Source: Chryseobacterium rhizosphaerae
Lineage (GTDB): Bacteria > Bacteroidota > Bacteroidia > Flavobacteriales > Weeksellaceae
Assembly (NCBI RefSeq): GCF_003385455.1
Contig: NZ_QNUF01000035.1
Coordinates: forward strand, 1 to 46,391
Reading direction: 5' to 3'
DNA: 46,391 nucleotides
The translations under genes and the position numbers were made by a program. Positions 41,816 to 46,391 of this stretch are shown here, in pieces (within the stretch, counting starts at the first letter, position 1; every line of letters begins with the position of its first letter). Below the pieces are notes generated by a model that worked only from the letters and a program-made list of their open reading frames with translations, was not told the origin of the DNA and made no database searches.

Positions 41816-42040
41816 TATATTGATGAAATAGAAGTATGTCTGGAATTAGCACTATAGAATATCAGTCTTTCTACTTAAAAGGTATTATCATCGGAGATAC
41901 TGTTGTCCCTTTCTTATAAATGATGGATACAACAAAGACCGTTAAAAACAGTACCGAAAATAATCATTATTTCAATAATTGATTTCTTCTTTTAATAGGA
42001 TGAAAGAACAAATAAAAAAACAGGAATAACGAATATGCCA

Positions 42041-42067
42041 ACAAAAGAGGGGCCTAAGCCTCTCTTT
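42041..42067 (-). terminator. Terminator overlapping a stop codon
   Basis: On the coding strand AGAGAGGC/GCCCCTCT with loop TTAG, then TTTTGTT. The TAG stop codon of the oxidoreductase gene lies in the loop, so the hairpin is made partly of coding sequence. Confidence 0.65.
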
Positions 42068-42653
42068 TTAGTGGAACAGAATCTGTTTTGGCCACATCTC
42101 TTATTCTTTCGAGCCATTTTCCTCTTTTATCTTCATTAATATCCTGAAAAGGGCCTATAAAATCAACCTGTATAGAAGATAATCCACAATATTCCAGAAT
42201 GCCGTTTTTTAATTGAATAAGCCCACTGGACTGATATATTTCATTGTATTCATGTTCCGACAAATCTCCCGATGTTGTAATAATTCTTCCTGTTTTATCA
42301 TTGAGTAATCCTTCGCTGATTCCATTATTATTTCTTGTAAAAGTAATGCCGGGAAGGAACGCCCTGTCGAAAAAACCTTTCATTACAGCAGGCATACCAA
42401 GCCACCACATGGGATGAATCCATACCTGATGCTCACTCCAGTGAATATCTTCGAGTGCCTTGAGTAAATCGGGTTCCAGTTCCATTCTCTTCCGGTAACC
42501 GAACTGAAGGTTGGGATTGAAATCCAGTTCTCCGATGGCAATATACCGGACTTCCGCTCCGGTAGCTTCGGCAGAATCCACATAGTTGCGGGCTATAGCT
42601 GTATTAAAACTTTCCTGATCAGGGTGTCCGTTGATGACTAGTATTTTTTTCAT
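42054..42653 (-). CDS. NAD(P)H-dependent oxidoreductase, flavodoxin-fold (quinone reductase-like)
   Basis: A 199-aa Flavodoxin_2-family protein similar to MdaB/KefF-type quinone reductases. The flavin phosphate loop is NGHPDQESFNTAIA (8-21), and WIHPMWWLGMPAVMKGFFDRAFLPG (~78-102) is the signature region. It reduces quinones or related electrophiles using NAD(P)H and FAD/FMN. It overlaps the esterase gene by 4 bp (ATGA), forming a two-gene operon likely controlled by the divergent AraC regulator. Confidence 0.88.
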   Translation of the reverse strand: MKKILVINGHPDQESFNTAIARNYVDSAEATGAEVRYIAIGELDFNPNLQFGYRKRMELEPDLLKALEDIHWSEHQVWIHPMWWLGMPAVMKGFFDRAFLPGITFTRNNNGISEGLLNDKTGRIITTSGDLSEHEYNEIYQSSGLIQLKNGILEYCGLSSIQVDFIGPFQDINEDKRGKWLERIRDVAKTDSVPLKREA

Positions 42654-43606
42654 TGTTCGGGGTATAAAATCTGATTAAATAATTCAACTTGTTTAGTATA
42701 AAAAGCATCCGATAAAGGACACGGGAAAAAATCAAAAGCATGTACAGCTCCTTTTATTTCCAGGAGATTGACCTCAACTCCTGCTTTTTTCAGATGCTGG
42801 GCATATTCCTTACCTTCATCTTTCAGGGGATCTGCTTCACAGACAATAAGGGTTGCAGGAGGAAGATCATTGAACTTTTTTGACAGTAACGGAACGGAAT
42901 AGAGTGGTGGCAGGGTTAAATTGTGCTGTAAATAATGTTTCCACATCCATTCCGCTGCCTTTCTGGTTTGCATGGGTGCATTGGCCAGTTCATGCATAGA
43001 TGGGGTCTCCAGATGAGTACTCATAGGAGGATACAGCAGGTACTGATGCTGTATGTGTGTTTTGCCCTGATCTCTGGTTAAATGGGTTATAGATGCTGCA
43101 ATGGTGGCTCCGGCACTGCTTCCGCCGATCATGATAAAATGTTTATCACCACCTATTTGATCTGCAAAATCAGAAAGCCATAGCAATGCATCATATCCAT
43201 CTTTCATGCCTGCAGGAAAAGGATGTTCCGGAGCAAGCCTGTAATCAACTGAGACAATGACAGCTTTACTATCTATGGCCAGTTTAAAAAACAGAAAATC
43301 ATATTGTTCAGGAGTGCCATATATAAATGCACCCCCATGAAAGTATAAGAACACGGGTAGATGTTCTTTTCCTTTTGGTTTATATACTCTCAACCTAATA
43401 TTTTCCGAATGATCAGAAGACGGGATATAGATGTTTTCAACGGAAAGTAATTCGGGCAATAATGGTGGTTCCGTTTGTAATGAAATATTCATTTCTTCTT
43501 TTCTGATTTCTGCAGGATTATGGATCAGCAGGTTTTCATAATTGATCTTATGATAAGGATCGTTGACAATGGCTTCCCATAGATACGGATCTATCTTTTC
43601 TAACAT
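42650..43606 (-). CDS. Alpha/beta hydrolase, hormone-sensitive-lipase-type esterase
   Basis: A ~318-aa esterase of the HSL family. Numbered from the longer frame that starts at 43648, the oxyanion-hole motif HGGAF is at 104-108, the nucleophile is S178 in GGSSAG, and the acid/base are in CEADPLKDEG and AVHAFDFF. I prefer the ATG at 43606 (MLEKIDPYLW) because a perfect -7 box (TATTTTTG, complement of 43625-43632) sits 18 bp before it and inside the longer frame. 43648 remains possible. It hydrolyses small acyl esters; substrate unknown. Confidence 0.85.
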   Translation of the reverse strand: MLEKIDPYLWEAIVNDPYHKINYENLLIHNPAEIRKEEMNISLQTEPPLLPELLSVENIYIPSSDHSENIRLRVYKPKGKEHLPVFLYFHGGAFIYGTPEQYDFLFFKLAIDSKAVIVSVDYRLAPEHPFPAGMKDGYDALLWLSDFADQIGGDKHFIMIGGSSAGATIAASITHLTRDQGKTHIQHQYLLYPPMSTHLETPSMHELANAPMQTRKAAEWMWKHYLQHNLTLPPLYSVPLLSKKFNDLPPATLIVCEADPLKDEGKEYAQHLKKAGVEVNLLEIKGAVHAFDFFPCPLSDAFYTKQVELFNQILYPEQ

Positions 43607-43624
43607 ATCATATTGTTTGTTGAG

Positions 43625-43632
43625 CAAAAATA
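43625..43632 (-). promoter_or_regulatory. -7 box of the esterase/oxidoreductase operon
   Basis: CAAAAATA reads TATTTTTG on the coding strand, a perfect TAnnTTTG. The opposite AraC promoter has a -7-like TATATTTT at 43658-43665, so the two promoters are only ~25 bp apart. Confidence 0.45.
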
Positions 43633-43690
43633 GACTGGAAAAAGCCATAAAAACAGGTATATTTTAAGCTTGTTTGGGTATCTTTACAGC

Positions 43691-44524
43691 ATGGCAAAAG
43701 AAAATATCTATCAGTCTCTTGAAATATTTTATGAAAAAATCGATCAATGTCCTTTGCGTGACAGGCAGTTCAACTTTTTTGAGTTGGTATATGTTATTTC
43801 CGGGATTGGAGATCATGTCGTGAATGGCAATAAAATTGCCTATTCTGCCGGAGACTTATTTTTGATCACTCCTAATGATTGCCATGAATTTAATCTGGAA
43901 GGAATCTGTGAGTTTATGGTCGTCCGGTTTGATGAAAAATACATCAGAGAATACCAATGGAAAAGTATAGACCATATCGAATGTCTTTTATATTATGCAT
44001 CTCATCTGTCCGGTTCAGTGCTGGTGAATAAGGATGATCAACAGATGGTTGGCTTGTTGATTCAGAATCTGAAAAAAACTACAGAATACCAATCTGTTTA
44101 TAATGAAGATCTTACCCGTCATCTGGTGAATGCCATTATTGTAATTGCCGCCAGAAACATAGCCGTTATGAGGCCCCGGAATATATCATCTCATACGGAT
44201 AACCGCATATTGCAGATTTTGGATTACATCCAGGAGCACATCAGAAACCCTAAGTTGTTGAAGGTGGAGGCAATTGCTGAAAAATTTGGGTTGTCAGGAA
44301 CCTATCTTGGAAGCTATTTCCGAAAACATTGTGATGAATCTATACAGCATTATATATCTTCTTATAAAATCAGATTAATAGAGCACCGGCTATCTTTCAG
44401 CGATAAAAGAGTTCATGAAATTGCTGATGAATTTGGATTCACCGATGAAAGCCATATCAATAAATTTTTCAAAAGACATAAAGGTTTAAGCCTTAAAGCC
44501 TATAAGACAGAAATGACTCACTGA
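43691..44524 (+). CDS. AraC family transcriptional regulator
   Basis: A 277-aa regulator: cupin domain (FFELVYVISGIGDHVVNGNKIAYSAGDLFLITPNDCHEF pattern, ~20-65) and two helix-turn-helix motifs (IAEKFGLSGTYLGSYFRKHCDESIQHYI and VHEIADEFGFTDESHINKFFKRHKGLSLKAYK). The ATG at 43691 is preferred over a TTG at 43670. It is similar in its C-terminal half to the AraC protein at 23943. It is divergent from the esterase operon, its probable target. Confidence 0.88.
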   Translation: MAKENIYQSLEIFYEKIDQCPLRDRQFNFFELVYVISGIGDHVVNGNKIAYSAGDLFLITPNDCHEFNLEGICEFMVVRFDEKYIREYQWKSIDHIECLLYYASHLSGSVLVNKDDQQMVGLLIQNLKKTTEYQSVYNEDLTRHLVNAIIVIAARNIAVMRPRNISSHTDNRILQILDYIQEHIRNPKLLKVEAIAEKFGLSGTYLGSYFRKHCDESIQHYISSYKIRLIEHRLSFSDKRVHEIADEFGFTDESHINKFFKRHKGLSLKAYKTEMTH

Positions 44525-44546
44525 TTTTGCTGGAAGAATAGCGAGA

Positions 44547-44792
44547 TTATAAAACCTGTAGCTCTTTAAAAACATCAATAACAGACTCGATGAGTCCCTT
44601 TTCTGGGATTGGATTTGAAGAATTATCAGGAACAATAGCCCTTAGATTACCCTCATCATCCCGTTCAAAGACTACGTCAGTACCATTGATATTGACATAA
44701 AGCTTATAACCATAAGTGAAGGTGGCAAGGCGTCCGGTGAAAAGAAGTTCTTGGCCTTTATAGGTTACCGGTATTTCTAGATCATGTTCCAT
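44547..44792 (-). CDS. Small conserved-looking protein, unknown
   Basis: An 81-aa acidic soluble protein: IPVTYKGQELLFTGRLATFTYGYKLYVNINGTDVVFERDDEGNLRAIV suggests a small beta-sheet fold with alternating polar/hydrophobic residues, followed by a C-terminal helix (GLIESVIDVFKELQVL). No family recognised. It stands alone between the AraC gene and the lactonase gene. Confidence 0.65.
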   Translation of the reverse strand: MEHDLEIPVTYKGQELLFTGRLATFTYGYKLYVNINGTDVVFERDDEGNLRAIVPDNSSNPIPEKGLIESVIDVFKELQVL

Positions 44793-44946
44793 GTAGTGTC
44801 AGTTTCTGTGCATTTTAAATACCGGGCAAAGTTCGGAAATCTCAGCCTGAATTTATAATTTAAATAATAATTTTTGTAAAATAGGGAAAAGAAAAAAATC
44901 AACCTGTTTAATCAATGGCAAATAGCCTGTCGAATGATCAGATGAG

Positions 44947-46068
44947 CTAATATCTCCTGATCTGGACTGAAGAGACTGCCTTTATTTTTACTCTTTTTCC
45001 TACTTTTTTCAACAGTCCCGTCTCAGCGTTTCTTCTGAATACAAAAGCATCTCCACTTTGGGCATTGGTTACAATTACGAATTTTCCGGTTTCGTCAATG
45101 GCAAATACTCTGGGATGTTTCCCTTTGGTCGGCTGATAGCCTACGGTTTTCAGTTTCCCATCATTTTGAATTGAAAATATGGCGATGTTATTTTCAACAC
45201 CGCGATTGGAAGCATATAAAAAAAGCCCGTCAGGAGAAATATGAACATCAGAACTTTCAAAATCTTCTTTAAATTTTTCAGAATGGGTATCTATTCTCTG
45301 AATAGGGGCTAATCTTCCTTTATCATATCCATATACACTTACAGCGCCACCCATTTCCTCAATACAATAGGCATATTTCCCGTTCGGATGGAATGTGAGA
45401 TGTCTTGGGCCGCTTCCTAAAACAGCTTGTGTAAAAGGAGGTTCTGCAGGTGATAAAGGTTTATGTTTTTCATTTTCAAAATGATAACTTCTGATTTTGT
45501 CTGCTCCCAGATCCGGAAGAAAAATATAATCAAAATTGGGTGAAAAAACAGTGGAGTGGATGTGAGAGCGTTCCTGTCTTCCGGGATTGATACTGCCTTC
45601 CAAAAATTGGAAATTCTGAACAGCCGGCTGTATACTGCCATTTTCCAGAACAGGATAAACAGAAACACTTCCTTCTGTGTAATTTCCGTTAATTAACCAT
45701 TTTCCATTTTGATGAGCCGTTACATAAACCGGGTTTTCCCCGCCGCTTTTCTGACTGTTGATGAAAGTTAACTTTTTATCCATAGGATTAAACGCAAAAC
45801 TGCTTACACTGCCGGCATTTTTTGTTTTGCTTTCTGTACAGGCAAAAACATATTTTCCATTAGGAGATAAGGTGAGAAAAGATGGATTTAAAATACCTTT
45901 AACTGAGGTTACTTTTGATAATTTCCCCTTGATGGTATCCAGTTCATATACATAAATCCCCTCAGTGGTTTTATCACGGTTAAACGAGCCGAAAAATACG
46001 TACGTATTTTGTGAATATAATTTTATAAAGGCTAAAATTATAAAGACTGAGCTTAGGATCTTCTTCAA
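44947..46068 (-). CDS. Exported lactonase family protein (7-bladed beta-propeller, YbhE/6-phosphogluconolactonase-like)
   Basis: A 373-aa protein with signal peptide MKKILSSVFIILAFIKLYSQ. The repeated blades NPSFLTLSPNGKYVFACTE, NPVYVTAHQNGKWLINGNY, GPRHLTFHPNGKYAYCIEE and SDVHISPDGLFLYASNRG are typical of the PF10282 lactonase/propeller family. Cytoplasmic relatives hydrolyse 6-phosphogluconolactone; this exported copy more likely opens another sugar lactone or binds a ligand. A perfect -7 box (TAGTTTTG) is the complement of 46118-46125, giving a leader of ~44 nt. Confidence 0.85.
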   Translation of the reverse strand: MKKILSSVFIILAFIKLYSQNTYVFFGSFNRDKTTEGIYVYELDTIKGKLSKVTSVKGILNPSFLTLSPNGKYVFACTESKTKNAGSVSSFAFNPMDKKLTFINSQKSGGENPVYVTAHQNGKWLINGNYTEGSVSVYPVLENGSIQPAVQNFQFLEGSINPGRQERSHIHSTVFSPNFDYIFLPDLGADKIRSYHFENEKHKPLSPAEPPFTQAVLGSGPRHLTFHPNGKYAYCIEEMGGAVSVYGYDKGRLAPIQRIDTHSEKFKEDFESSDVHISPDGLFLYASNRGVENNIAIFSIQNDGKLKTVGYQPTKGKHPRVFAIDETGKFVIVTNAQSGDAFVFRRNAETGLLKKVGKRVKIKAVSSVQIRRY

Positions 46069-46391
46069 GGGTATAAATAGTTTTTAGATAGTTTGAGGCA
46101 GTACCGCCGATAAGTTACAAAACTACGCATTTACTCCAATTGGATTGTCATTTTCTTCATAAAATAAGTATGAATCCAACATTTATTTTTTCTCAGCGTT
46201 TTTTAGTTAAACATTTTCGATGATTCCGCTCTTTATTGTTTGAAGCATAATATACGACAGGTTCTGTCGCTTTACTGCAATATCTTTGTTTGGCTACAGA
46301 AATTAATAGTGAAAAATAAAAATACCAAGTTGTAATAAAATCCATAATCAATACAATAAAATAAATCTTTTCGCAGTGGCATAAAAAGGAT
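46069..46391 (-). promoter_or_regulatory. Upstream region of the lactonase gene and right edge
   Basis: Contains the perfect -7 box of the lactonase gene (complement of 46118-46125). The rest is AT-rich with no gene I can support. A 50-codon minus-strand frame (46193-46345, MDFITTWYFYFSLL...) exists but lacks family or promoter support. Confidence 0.4.

Noticed and set aside
46193..46345. 50-codon minus-strand frame at the right edge
   Set aside because: Short, with no recognisable family and no clear promoter; the hydrophobic start alone is weak evidence.
1..46391. tRNA/rRNA genes, insertion sequences, CRISPR arrays, prophage
   Set aside because: No cloverleaf, transposase, spacer array or phage gene block was seen on either strand. 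The VgrG/DUF4280 genes are T6SS-type rather than prophage, as no capsid, tail-tube or lysis genes are present.

Overview
The window looks like chromosomal DNA from a Chryseobacterium-like member of the Flavobacteriales (Bacteroidota). The evidence is AT-rich sequence, the near absence of Shine-Dalgarno sites, many -7 boxes of the Bacteroidota form TAnnTTTG, two secreted proteins with C-terminal sorting domains of the type IX secretion system (T9SS), and a VgrG with a DUF4280 PAAR-like spike typical of the Bacteroidota-specific type VI system (T6SSiii). I see no tRNA, rRNA, insertion sequence or CRISPR array.

Left part (1-16 kb), mostly housekeeping: a possible small transcript; a membrane pyrophosphatase fused to an OmpA-like peptidoglycan-binding domain; a PLP aminotransferase divergent from an M28 peptidase lipoprotein; a tightly overlapped trio (GNAT, VOC protein, endonuclease V-like); a thiolase with twin TetR-type operator-like sites; an LRR protein; a T9SS-exported GEVED protein; a SWIM/SNF2 helicase; and an SDR followed by its probable AraC regulator.

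Middle part (16-27.4 kb), a regulator-rich accessory stretch: four AraC-type regulators in all between 15 and 25 kb, plus MarR and HxlR regulators, next to two MFS transporters, a cyanamide-hydratase-like HD protein, a nitroreductase and small unknown proteins. Operator-like repeats can be read directly. Direct repeats spaced exactly 21 bp lie about 20-22 bp upstream of a -7 box at four promoters. A perfect 36-bp palindrome precedes marR, and tandem dyads precede the nitroreductase. The HxlR gene appears frameshifted in an A-tract right after its ATG.

Right part (27.4-41.8 kb), the most interesting segment: an orphan T6SSiii effector island reading left to right. It runs VgrG, a GHSHGG lipase-like effector, a small membrane protein, an exported protein, an unknown 323-aa protein, a DUF4280 spike protein, a 1093-aa probable effector, and then a tandem array of paralogous lipoprotein and DUF3592 membrane-protein genes. 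The array looks like a duplicated two-part immunity set matching the large effector, and it shares that effector's low-GC C-terminal half. No sheath, baseplate or ATPase genes are present, so the secretion machine must be encoded elsewhere.

Right edge (42-46.4 kb): an overlapping quinone-reductase-like/esterase operon divergent from a fifth AraC regulator, a small unknown gene, and an exported lactonase-type beta-propeller.
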